Positions 11,112 to 43,990 of a stretch of DNA of 64,000 nt are shown here, one piece after another. The notes below the pieces were generated by a model. That model worked only from the letters and a program-made list of their open reading frames with translations, did not search any database and had not been told where the DNA came from. A program made the position numbers and the translations under genes. Source of the DNA: Lingula anatina. Taxonomy: Eukaryota; Brachiopoda; Lingulata; Lingulida; Lingulidae. Within the stretch, counting starts at the first letter, position 1. Each line of letters opens with the position of its first letter. Location of the stretch: contig NW_019776009.1 of NCBI RefSeq assembly GCF_001039355.2, forward strand, positions 61,065-125,064. The letters run 5' to 3'.

Positions 11112-11916
11112 GCAAATCATGATGTCTCCCACCTCCAATGGTGGTGTGTTTTTGTTTAATATATATGTTTGATTGTTACAGACATAAAACTTAAACTACA
11201 ACTACGTTGGCTCGGCACAGCACTGCATATTGATTTCACTCTACTTTTCGGTCAGGTCATGTTATATTTTTATGATTTATTCATATACGGTTAGAGGGTT
11301 ATTCTAGATTTAATTTCTTGTCTCTTCGAGTGTGTGTTCAAGTCCCCATTCTTCCCACCGCTACACTTTGTTGACAACAAGAAATAACTCACTCATCAAC
11401 GTTCCAATCTGTACGGTAGTAAAATCGAGCTTCCCAGAAGTTGTTGTAACTGTGGGATCTGCCACTAATTCAGTTTCTACATTAGTTTTTTCTTTTTTTT
11501 TTTTTTTTCTGGCTAAATAAAAACTGAAAGGTTTTCTCTGGATTTTTGGACTATTTCTAAATAAACTTGTTTATAAGGGTTAAGTACACGTGGTGCATAT
11601 TTATCAACAATGAGACGTGAGTAGATCAGAATAGATGTAAAAAAGAAATTGAAAATCAAATTGCCGATTCCAATAAATATAAAACATATTTAAAACATAT
11701 ATGTTTGATTGTTACAGACATAATTCTCAAACTAATGCTACGGTGGCTCAGCCTAGCACTCCATATTGATTTCACTCTATCTTTCTCTCAGGTCACGTAA
11801 AACCAATGAACTTTTGCTCTTTCAGTTTTATGGATTTGATTTTGTTTCGCCTTTAGCGTGAGATAATGCTATAAAACAATCAGTAACGCGTACCTGTACC
11901 ACCTCATGTTACGAAC

Positions 11917-33839
<21,923 letters not shown>

Positions 33840-34059
33840 TGCCAGTGTAGTGCTGGATGCTGTTGGATTGTGACAGACTTAGCAGCTTAAGACGTGTTCG
33901 AGGGTGTTTTTCTCCAGCAAAATTAACGATCACACAGAGGCTTGAGTTTAGTATTTTATAAAGGACGAACTTTTCTGAGATTGGCGTAAATCCAAGACTT
34001 ATTAAATGATAACTGTTATTTGATGTTTTTCCTTCTTCTGTTTCCCCTAAGAATATGCA

Positions 34060-34374
34060 ATGCATTTTGCTTTATATTCATAAATTTGGCAAAATGTAAC
34101 ATTAAACACATACAGGAATTATTATGAAAGTGGCACATAACAGAGTAGGGAAAGCACGCTGCGATCCTTAATCAGCAGTTATACAGTGATGGCATGAAAT
34201 CGTCTATTGTGTGCACGGTCTCCGTTTATTATATACATCGTATTTTGTTTCATATGCATAAAGCTGGGGAAAAGTGACATTAAGCACATGTTAAAATTAC
34301 CAGGGAAAGAGTTGGGAAAGCAGGTGCCATCCTGAATCGGCAGTTAAACAGCGATGGCATAAAGTTGATGTAAT
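34060..34374 (+). repeat. Tandem duplication in the 3' untranslated region
   Basis: About 145 bp beginning TTTTGCTTTATATTCATAAA is repeated, diverged, from about 34245 (TTTTGTTTCATATGCATAAA). Both copies continue through AGTGGCACATAA- or AAAGAGTTGGG-type sequence to CAGCGATGGCAT. It lies downstream of the SRCR-collagen stop codon. Confidence 0.6.
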
Positions 34375-34380
34375 AATAAA
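34375..34380 (+). terminator. Likely polyadenylation signal of the SRCR-collagen gene
   Basis: AATAAA 536 nt after the stop codon, the first canonical plus-strand hexamer I noticed there. Confidence 0.45.
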
Positions 34381-34944
34381 GTTGATGTGATCATTTCTAA
34401 AGAAAAGCACATGAAACTAGGGGTGGGCCAACCTTTGTGGCCAATGTTGAATATTATTAACACACTTTCCGGTAATCTCAAAAGCTCAGACTGCTATTAA
34501 GTTTGGTTCATTATTTAGGATATTGCTTGACAATCAGCCGTAATCTGCTGCCTCCTACTACTGGAGTGACCTCTCGGATTTGGGGTGTTACACCAATACA
34601 ACGCTACCAGAAATTTAAAATGGCCGAGTGCCCGATATACATACAGATAAGATGCCAGTCACCTTACCTAACATGTTGGGCGCCAATACACCCAACAACT
34701 GATCGCCAATCTTATAACAGGAACCGTTATATACATCGTCGTGATAACCATATTAAGGCATTAATAGGAGTCATGAGGGGGCATTTGACACGTTAACGCC
34801 CTCCTTAGATCCCATTATTTGTATACTGTATGCATATAGTACCTCTGTCATTTTTAGTCAATTCCCAGTAACAGAAATTAACGCCAAAGTAAAATGTTTA
34901 ATAAATTTGAGTTTCTAGTCATCTGCCTTTGATTAAATTTGAAA

Positions 34945-35747
34945 TACAAATGTCTCTTCACATGTGCACAATCACATGTTAAAAGCTTAAATTAACTTGT
35001 AACTAACTTAACTTGTCATATTAGATAAACAGCTTTAAATTAACCTACAAACTATAAACTTGATATCTAATGAATTAATCTTATACTTGCACGACGTTGA
35101 GAATTCTAGGATGCGTGCTACAATCTCGGTTCGTTGTCTCTTTGACGTGAATTATTCTGTTAGTTGAGATGCACTGGTTGCGAATTCTAGCTACAACAGA
35201 GGGACTCTCTGTCACGCTACACCGACCTTTTCAAAGTAGACTCAGCCGTTGGCAGTAAAGTAAAAAGTAAACCACCTAGTTCTTAAACATGTGTACTGCA
35301 CACATTCCATTTAGTTTTTGTACTTTTTGGCCAACCCCTCTTAACAGAAAGCCGATTCATACCCTGATAGTCTCCCGCCTCCACACCCGCCATTAAATGG
35401 GTTAAATCTAAGCTTCTAAGTATAACTGCCAGGCCCCTTCAGCGACTGCGCGTGTGGAGGCGGGGAGACCATCAGGGAATCAGTCGGTATTGCTCGGTAG
35501 TGCATCGGCTATATTTGATCAGCGGATCTCCTAGTCCGAGGATCATCTGTTCTGAATGCGTTTTTTCAGTGTCAGGCCACGTGGCCTCTACTGCTTCAAT
35601 GATTCAAAAAAATGGACAGAATGTACCGCCTCTGAAGAGCCGCTTTATCTCCGGGTTGGGTCGAACTCACGAGGCGGACACTCTTACCCCGAGACCTCCA
35701 AGTTGGTATGATTAAACCTTACAAATAGTGGAAGTTGTATTCAAGTT
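34945..35747. repeat. Dispersed repeat about 0.8 kb, copy 2 (copy 1 at 2729-3553)
   Basis: Same strand and order as copy 1, including the foldback hairpin (35362-35478) and the tRNA-SINE-like tail (minus strand, GAGTTCGACCC and GGTAAGAGTGTCCGCC). Copy 1 continues into an LTR where this copy ends. Confidence 0.6.
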
Positions 35748-35794
35748 TCCCTTGACACGCCGGGTGTGTGCATGTGGGTTGGTATATAAAAGTA

Positions 35795-36047
35795 TCATTC
35801 CAAATGAGGCTGTCGTTCTACTTAGATCAATCTAACTCCGAAGGCATCCTCGTTGAATGCAATTAACAAATCACGATGAACAGATGAACACGCCTCCTCC
35901 TGGCGTTGAGTGGAATACAGTAATGCTGGCTAATAAATGAGTACGTTGGAAACAATATGATGTGTTAATTCTTATCTGATTGCATTCAGCGAGAGTCCCA
36001 GCAGAGTTGAATCGATCTACGTAGAACGATAGTCTCATTGGAAATGA
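35795..36047. mobile_element. MITE family M1, copy 2, with both arms
   Basis: Inverted arms of about 75 bp: ATGAGGCTGTCGTTCTAC at the left and the complement of GTAGAACGATAGTCTCAT at the right. The interior includes GAATGCAAT and CCTCCTCCTGGCGTTGAG. The right end lies about 20 bp upstream of the TATA box of the EGF-LCCL gene. Confidence 0.7.
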
Positions 36048-36067
36048 GTCCACCCGGATCAGATTGC

Positions 36068-36120
36068 TATATATACCAGTGGCTAAGTCATTTTACAAGT
36101 TTGCACCGTTGAAGAAGCAG
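36068..36120 (+). promoter_or_regulatory. Promoter and non-coding first exon of the EGF-LCCL gene
   Basis: TATATATA at 36068-36075 is followed about 30 bp later by a likely start site, and a splice donor CAG/GTAAGA lies at 36120/36121. The matching acceptor (TTTTTATTCAG, ending 36592) places a 6-nt leader before the ATG at 36599. This is inferred from signals only. Confidence 0.5.
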
Positions 36121-36598
36121 GTAAGAAGGCGTGAGATGTTCCTGTAAAGAAAAATGCTGATAAAAGCCTCAAAGCGTTTGACTTATGAATGTGCGTTTAA
36201 CTATCCAAGTGACGCTTGGAGTGGAAATGATTTACACTTTATTCTATGGATCATGTCAGTAAGACATATTTCCAATGACTACGTACATACCGGTACATCA
36301 GTTTTTTGTAGTTGTTACCAGAGTGAGGAGGAAGCGTGGGGCAGATAATTGAAAGTTGAGTATTCTGTAATATAGTCGACAAAATTGCCTTTCGTCTGTA
36401 TCTAGGTTATGTGACCATTTTGTCTGTTTGCTTACTGGCATAAACTACCTTAATGTGGTGGCGTTTTAATGCGTAACATGCCAGCATGTATCCGGTCAAA
36501 GTAACCTTTTGAGTATCTCAACCTTTTTCAATGCACCATGTTCCTTTTAAAGTTCATTCGATATATTTACCCGAGAGCATGTTTTTATTCAGATCACT

Positions 36599-39500
36599 AT
36601 GATGCAAGGGGCACTGTTTCTGTTGATAGCCTCTCTAGCGTAAGTATTTACACCTATATACAGTAAGTTGATTTTTATCATAATTATTGTGTGTCGATAA
36701 ATAAAATGAAAATGATTATTTTTAACATAAATTCACCCACCTCATATTTATTTATACAATAAGTAGGAGGAAAAAAGGAATTTAAAATATATATAATTTC
36801 CTTGTAATTCTAATATTATCTCTGTTACGTGAACTTTTAATTCAGAACCTCTTGTTTATTCCCAATGAACATTAATACCATATTTACAGGTCAAATCCTA
36901 ATGCCGGAATGGTTATATATTTGATACGACACTTATACATCATACTTTTATTTAGGGGTATTCACGCCGCATCTTTGGATAATGCCAACATAACCGTAAC
37001 CGTTGTAGGTAGGTTCGTACCATCCACTTTGAGTCACATTTAACCTCATATGAATCATTTCACTCACGTGACCCTAGAGGGATAACATCGGTTCTTTTTG
37101 GTCAAAAGGGAATTTTTTATAGGTAAACGACTATTTTTCCATATTGAATTAATCCGTTCCGACATACAAAATTAGACATTTTTTTAGTTTATAAAAAGAG
37201 TTTTTGTACTTATCTCTTTAGAGAGGTCACGTGGCCCAATGGCAAGCACAGATTCCAGAATAATCGATTAGCGCCGTTTGGGTGGTAAAATAGAATTGAT
37301 TATATTTCTATGAGTTGTTTACTATGTATTCATTCTGAGATGTGGATGTCATGCAAATATTTGTTATCCATTTAGTGTACAATGACACCGCAGACTGTTA
37401 AAATCATTTTCCCCGAGTACTGCCCGATGACGTTCATAGTTTTGATAGTGTAGCAGTAGGTGTGATCTCCCTATTATGTGTTCATTCATTTTATAATTGT
37501 TTGTACACGTTACTTAGATTTATCATAGGGCTTAGATGGACACATTCAATCTACTGGAAAAGGTGAAAATATAGAAAAAAAAACCAGAGCAAAAAACGGC
37601 AACGTTCTTGAAGAAATAACATAAGCTAATTTCTTCCTTTCAAGAGATTTGTTCTTTCGACTCGTGCCGAAAGGGAGAAGTCTGTCAGGACTTGGACCAA
37701 GGCGGGTTTGTGTGTATATGCGACCCAGCGGCAGTTGACGCGCAGTGCAGCATCCGGCTGACCTGTACCTCCACCTGGGACACCGTCTGTAAGAGCAATT
37801 TCGGAACTGAAGCTTGTAGGTAATTGTGCATGCTTGATTGCTCAAGCAAGACTACTGGCATTTTATCAAAACGAGGATTGTCAGCTTTAACATTGCTATC
37901 TTGATGTCTTGGTAGTTTTCATATACTACTGTCTTTATTTCTCCACATTTGGCATGGTTAAGAATCACCAAGTGGTTCTCGTTCTCGTTCAGTGGTCTTA
38001 TTCGCTTATCAGAAAGCCTAACCAACGGTGAACAGGGAATCAAAACACATGTTGTTGATAACGAGACTTCGCCCCCTTGTCGCAGCACATGTGTCAACTA
38101 CATCACGCCGTGCCTGTATTCAGGTCAATAGATAGTTTCATCAATGGGACAGTTACAGCTGCATGGATTAATATGCTCTAGATCATATTTGTAATATAAT
38201 ATTATGATTTAATACAATAACCGGTTATTATTTTGATTGTAATTGTATTACATTATAATATTATTTAGAAGGCAATATATCCAATTGAGAGTATCATTTC
38301 TAATTCATTTCAAATTCATTTATATAAATATAACCCCTAATGATATTCTGACTTTTTTCTAGATTTATAATTAAGTGTTTTGTTGCTTCTATAGGTTTTA
38401 TATTCTAAAATTATTATTAGTCCTTGCACCCTTTAACACACTGAATCCCCGCCTATTCCGCTGTACGGTATTCAGTTCCAGTAAACTTCTGTGTCCGAAA
38501 GACAAAATACGCAAGGTCATGTGTTACAGTTTTAGCCAATCTCTGCAATACAATTCAATCTCGCAATAGTACATTGCAGCGGCGATTTTTAACACAGCGG
38601 TAGCCCGACTTTGACTTCTTGTGTTAAGAGAATGCCTCATTGCACATGCCACCCTAACGGTTTCACGTCTTCATTTTCTCGTGATTATTATTTCAACGCA
38701 ATTATTTTCTGGTGACCCGGCTGTCATTATTTTTGTAACATTATCTGTTTGTTTAAATGTTATATTATTTTATAGAATTACTTAATTCATTAATTCTATT
38801 TTACACCTTATTCATTTATCTTTTTGGCACAATTATCAGCGTGACATTAGCGCACCTTTTTCTATTTAAATTGTCTTTTTTTTTATTTTTGATGACGTTA
38901 GATTTATTACTGGTACTTGTCATCTGCATATATAACTTAAATTTTCCAGTGTGTGGTGTCCACCAGACTGCCTGGCTGCCGACGGTGTCGACATCTGGGG
39001 GACAGGCATTTATACAGGGGTACGGTAATTATTTGGGATTTCTGCTCGGTTCACTTTTTATGCTTTCTAATTTTTCCATGCTTTATCATTTTTGGACACT
39101 CGCATCAATCTACAATGTACTACTTGATACGGGACCATCTTACTTTTCCGTTGGTGTTAAGTGTCTCTCTAAGTAAAGTCCTTGTCCGATATATAATAAA
39201 TCCGTAAACCAAACCTTTATTTTTCATGTACCAAATAGATCACGAATCCCCATTATGAGTAAATATGCAATTTGCCAATAGATTACATATGTACAACTCA
39301 ATACAGAATGTTATTATAACATTACCATAGCGTTAATTAACTAAAAACGTTATGGTAATGTTAAAATAACGTTTGATGTTTGCTGGGGTTTATGTAATCA
39401 CATGTTATATGTAATTGTTATTGACTGCAATAGGATTCCTCTATATGCCGAGCAGCTATTCACGACGGGAAAATGAAGGGCGCCAATGGCGGCGCCTTCG

Positions 39501-42440
39501 TTTTGGGATACTTGCCAGGACAGGACTCTTATGAATCCTCTCTCCAGAACGGCATTCCGAGCACTGGGTTTGTATGAACTGTTGTGTTCATAGGCATTAG
39601 TGGATCATGTCTTGGTAGTGGGGTCAAGAAAACGTAAAGCGACATAAAGGTGAAAGAAATGAGAAAGGAAGAAAAAGTTGCTGGTTAAACGTGGTTTTGG
39701 AGGCAAAAACAAACTATACATGTAGACAAGAGAAAGAAGACAATTAAGAAAGATTACCATTGCTATAAATTGTCATAAATGTGCTTGATAAATAGCATAT
39801 CATTAATTTCAGTTTAGGTGATGTCTCGATTGGGTCTGTAATTTTGTGTTTATGTGTTGCTATAACACTTGTTGATAACCATCAGCACATGTTGTCACAG
39901 ACACATTAGCGCAGGGCATACATATACACAGTTGAAAAAATAACCAGAGAGAGAGAGAGAAAAGAGAAACCTTCTGAACGGATGTATTTTTGCAATGATG
40001 CTTTCTGTCTTTTAAGTTACGGCGCATGGGATGAATCATTCCATTTCGTTGAGCCTGGCTGCTCTGATGACACCTGTCCTTTCGGGGAACGCTGTAAACC
40101 TTTGTCACAAGAAAACACTGTGTGTCTCTGCAACTCCACCCACGCCCACGACGCGTGTTACGTTCCCTTGGATTGTACATCGGACTGGGAGACTGCCTGC
40201 AGCCCATTGGTTGGAAAAGGACCTTGTAGGCACGTGTTTGGATATTCTCGTAGACACATTGATCGATTTCTGAAAGTTTGCTCCAAGATATTTATAATTA
40301 ACTCAGGGAGACAATTTTATTCAGTATAGGGAAAGTTAGAGTGATAAACAGCATTTAGTGTCAATATACTGGTGTAAAATTAAGAAATCAGTAGACAGAT
40401 TGGTATATACGAGAAATGTAATGACTTAAAAAAGGGGATTTTTTAAAAAATGAAATACAAAAAGCGAAATGCGCAATAGATAGTTTTTGTTTAAATTACT
40501 TTTATATTTGATCATTTAGTTTGTTTTATAGTCAGTTACTTCATTACTCGATTGGATAGTACATTTAGAATTCCGAAACCAGTAGATAAATGTGTATATA
40601 CGAGAAATTCAATTACCTTAAAAGAAAAAAAAATTGTAACATTGAAATGAATTTGAAAAAAGGAAGTAAACAAAGTACATCTATGAAGCTGGTATTTTAA
40701 TATTATCGTATTGTAAATGTAGGGTATGGTGCCCCTCCGGGTGTCTGAGCATATCTGCTGCTGTGTGGGGATCAGGCGTATACACAGGGGTGAGTGTTTA
40801 TTATTCTCTGTTAATTTATTATTAATAATGAGAAGAATTGGGTCGATTAATTGGGTTATTAGTAAATCGATGAATAACAATCAAAATTAAGTTGATAAAT
40901 AAGTTAATCAGTTACTTTGGCTAATTAATAGATAATTTAGTTCTATGATAATATATACGATAACGGGAATCAAGCTACCTTGGCGGAGGTCTGCCTTCTC
41001 TGAGTGCTTTTCCAGATTTATATATTTTTTATTCTATCTTATTTCATTTTAAATGCATACATATGAGAGTTGTCATCTTTTGCTTGATTCCTGAATAAAT
41101 ATGTTATAGTGACAACAACGACGATCTGGAGCTTCAGATATTTATTCCCCACACACACAATTTTTCACAGAATCTACAAGTATTTATATTCTATTTTCCA
41201 TTCTCATATTTCCCATTCTCATATTACAAAATTCTATTCAATATTTCCTAATTTAGTAATTTAAATGAGACTTGTTTATGATTAAAAAATATTTAAAATA
41301 TTTCCCGAAATGCTCATCTTGGATCTTGTCCAACCCGACTATGCATGAGATCTACACGTGTTAAACACGCGCAAATCAGATGAGAAAAATTAACCAATCT
41401 GATCCAACTATATCGGACTCTGAAACGTTCCACCCTTTCCTTCTTCGAGAACAGTCTCTACACTCGTTGACACTTTACTTTGCACTCGATAACTTCCTAC
41501 ACGTCTAATTCTGTTTTAATTGTTTTGTAATTGCCGAAAGTGTATGTCATTTGCTTTACAACAAATAGCAAGTTATACTCTTCCCCGAATTAGTTTCTCT
41601 TGATTCCGTTTGTTTGTCTATTCAATCAATTATTCATCAATTTATTTGAACAAGGATTCCAGCATTTGCCGTGCGGGTCTTCATGACGGTCGTCTCGCGC
41701 CATCTGGCGGCGTTTTAACCGTTGGGTACGTTCCTGGGAAAGAGGCCTTCATCAGTGTGGCTCAGAACGGGGTCAACAGTATCTCGTGAGTATCACGAAC
41801 TCATCACGTCCAGTTCACATGTGAATGAATGACGGGTTCATAGATGCCCTTCAACCTGTGATAATTTTGTCATATTTAATATTTGGATAATGAACATGAT
41901 GTAAGGACTTAAGCACAGGATGAAAAAGCCTGCGCTATGCTACATAACCAGGTTACGTACTCGACTTTGTAGACTTTAAATTCCTCCAAATATAATTCTA
42001 AAGTAATTTGGTTTTATACTAGTGTGTTAAATATTTATTGTCGTTGAAACAAAATGAAGAAAAATAGTAGATCATTGCTGCATCACAAAATTAATAATTA
42101 ATTAATGGTAAACATGTCCATACATACTCTCATTTTTGACACAGAATGCTCTTTCAGACAGCTTCGAAACAGTCTATTCAAGTATCTTGCTGAAGCCATT
42201 ATTGGAAGCTGTCAGTCTATTTATTTATTTGTTTATTTATTTATTTTTAGCAGTTGTTTAATTAATTGTTTATTTATAAACATATTTTCTTTCTTTTTTT
42301 CTTTTTCTTTTGTTTCTGCATGTAGATATTTTGACATTCGTATACGATATTTCTCATTTCCCATTAGGTATGGTAGCTACGACACCGCCTTCAACTTCCT
42401 GAAGGAAGTCAAACCCACGGAGGGCACCCTCATAGGCTGA
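36599..42440 (+). CDS. Secreted protein with two EGF-LCCL modules, nine coding exons
   Basis: Coding exons: 36599-36639, 36956-37008, 37645-37819, 38950-39019, 39434-39567, 40017-40229, 40723-40789, 41655-41785 and 42368-42440. All phases agree; 957 nt, 318 residues. Signal peptide 1-18 (MMQGALFLLIASLAGIHA). EGF-like 1 at 34-66 and EGF-like 2 at 173-205 have identical cysteine spacing (x4, x5, x9, x1, x8). LCCL 1 is at about 70-168 (VWCPPDC, YTGDSSICRAAIHDG, SLQNGIPS) and LCCL 2 at about 209-318 (VWCPSGC, YTGDSSICRAGLHDG, AQNGVNSIS). The halves share intron positions and phases, so one EGF-LCCL unit was duplicated. LCCL domains occur in Limulus factor C, cochlin and Lgl1, with lipopolysaccharide-binding and matrix roles; the role here is inferred only. 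Intron 6 has a GC donor. Confidence 0.85.
37075..37440. repeat. Dispersed repeat without insertion (empty-site copy)
   Basis: Lies in intron 2 of the EGF-LCCL gene. GGGATAACATCGG, GGTCAAAAGGG, AATGGCAAGCACAGATTCCAG and GGTAAAATAGAATTGATTATA match, in order, 50500-50718 and 53945-54010. Those are the two sides of the TTAA transposon. Confidence 0.65.
39307..39373. repeat. Short palindrome in intron 4 of the EGF-LCCL gene
   Basis: Arms of about 28 bp (AACATTACCATAGCGTT and AACGTTATGGTAATGTT at their cores) around a 10-bp loop. Probably a remnant of a small inverted-repeat element. Confidence 0.65.
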
Positions 42441-42474
42441 ATATATGTTCGGTAGCAATGTCTTGTCTTTTAAA

Positions 42475-42476
<2 letters not shown>

Positions 42477-42520
<44 letters not shown>
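42477..42520. repeat. (AT)n microsatellite
   Basis: About 22 AT units just after the EGF-LCCL stop codon, in its 3' untranslated region. Confidence 0.95.
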
Positions 42521-42522
<2 letters not shown>

Positions 42523-42623
42523 AAGTCTATCAAAAGCATCATGTTTGATATTGCTAAGTGACAGTTGTAAGGACAGAAAAGAAGTGTGGGTTGATATTTC
42601 CATGGGAAACTTTTGAACTTAGG

Positions 42624-42629
42624 AATAAA
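42624..42629 (+). terminator. Candidate polyadenylation signal of the EGF-LCCL gene
   Basis: AATAAA 184 nt after the stop codon. Confidence 0.4.
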
Positions 42630-43813
42630 GCGGATGTATTATTATGCACATTTGTTAAACATTCCTTTTTTTTTTTGTTGTTGTCGGGTAACCATTTGAA
42701 GAGCATTCTAGGTATTCAATATTGTAAAAGAAATATTCGCGCTGAATTTAATTTTCCTCAGATATTTCTTCTTACTCAAGAACCGTTGCTCACACGGCAT
42801 TGCACTTGGTACATGTTGTATTTATGTTTTGTACTATTCACCAGTCACATAACCTTCTTCTTATCCAATTATAATTCATTTAATACGCCTTGTCTTGCAT
42901 AGACTTCAGGCACTTATACTGTATTTAAAATGTTTTATCATTTTAGATCTGACTTTGGGAAGATAAGCTAAGAGAGATTTAATTTTGACAGAAAATATAG
43001 CTTTAGGACGTCTTAAACACATTCATGTTATATTGACGCGTACGTGTATATTGCCGGCGACTTTTTCCTTTTTTATTTTTCAAGTTCATTCTATTTTATT
43101 TTTTATTTTATTTTATTTATTTTTTGTTATTAGAAAGCCTTCTTTATGTTTGCGATAACATGCAGTGAACTTTGCTATATTTTGTCTGACCGTTTCATTT
43201 TGACATTTAACCTCAATCAGCTTACTGTTACTCATAAAAATCAAAGTTTTCTCAAAACAGGCACAATTCGGAATTATTTAAGAGACTGAAAACGCGTTAT
43301 ACACGTTTTTTAAAAGATTTTACATGAAACGCAACTTGCGGTTAGCCGGCTAAGTCTCTGAGTAGTTTTTTGCTAGGACCTATAACCATTGTCGGCCTTG
43401 TTGTGTTGCGAAACTGGCCTTAGGTGGTTTATTTAGGAGGGGTTAAAAGTTGGGTTCATAAATGGGGGTAAGTAACAGCCAACAGTTGGAACTGTTTGTC
43501 TTCATATAAAATCCATGGCTGTGAGGCAAATTTCAGCGAGAAAAGGGAGGGGACGCATTATCTTAGGATACGGTGAACTGAAGTGAAAACGAGGTCATGC
43601 TCGTGAAAGTGCGGGGGGCAGCTCTACATGACAGCCACTCATTTAATTTGAAAATGGAATAAAAAATCAAAAAGAAGTGCAGAAATTGATCGAGATGCTT
43701 TAGGGAAATGACGAAACACCGAGATTCAAAGGGCGTGGAACTTGCCCCCTCTCCTCCCCTTGGCGGTTTAAACAAGACAAAGAAATCGTTTACTTGCAAA
43801 AGCATCGGAACAA
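42630..43813. other. Intergenic stretch between EGF-LCCL gene and hemerythrin A
   Basis: No coding signal or repeat ends recognised. It separates two genes whose 3' ends face each other. Confidence 0.5.
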
Positions 43814-43819
43814 TTTATT
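43814..43819 (-). terminator. Candidate polyadenylation signal of hemerythrin A
   Basis: Minus-strand AATAAA about 172 nt after the stop codon of hemerythrin A. Confidence 0.4.
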
Positions 43820-43956
43820 TTCTTTAAATTCAAAGCAAAAAAATGAGAACAGTTGGTATATTTCACCTAGTAAGTTACCCTGTTGGTTACGAAGTTGCAC
43901 AGTTCATCACTAGTTAATTCAAAATAAAGTCATGACGTCAGCAACACGAATGCACA

Positions 43957-43969
43957 CCGTTAGATGGCG
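43957..43969 (-). promoter_or_regulatory. Conserved 3' UTR 13-mer, hemerythrin A
   Basis: CGCCATCTAACGG on the minus strand, 21 nt after the stop. Counterparts follow the other four hemerythrin stops at the same distance. Function unknown. Confidence 0.5.
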
Positions 43970-43990
43970 TTAAAATCAGAGATTTTTCCT

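Larger units (their letters stand above)
8597..11805. repeat. Tandem array of an approximately 650 bp unit (four copies)
   Basis: Units start near 8597, 9245, 10035 and 11560 and share blocks such as AAGTGCACGTGGCGCATATTT, GACATAAAACTCA, GAGTGTGTGT and ATTCTTCCCACCGCTA. The second unit contains an extra minisatellite (about 9370-9640), the third is split by a palindromic insertion (10236-11111), and the fourth stops at about 11805. Apparent short frames here are chance products of the repeats. Confidence 0.65.

Noticed and set aside
38757-39207. Frames of 139 and 84 residues over 38757-39207
   Set aside because: They read through an intron into LCCL exon 4 of the EGF-LCCL gene, one of them in the wrong frame; only 38950-39019 is coding.
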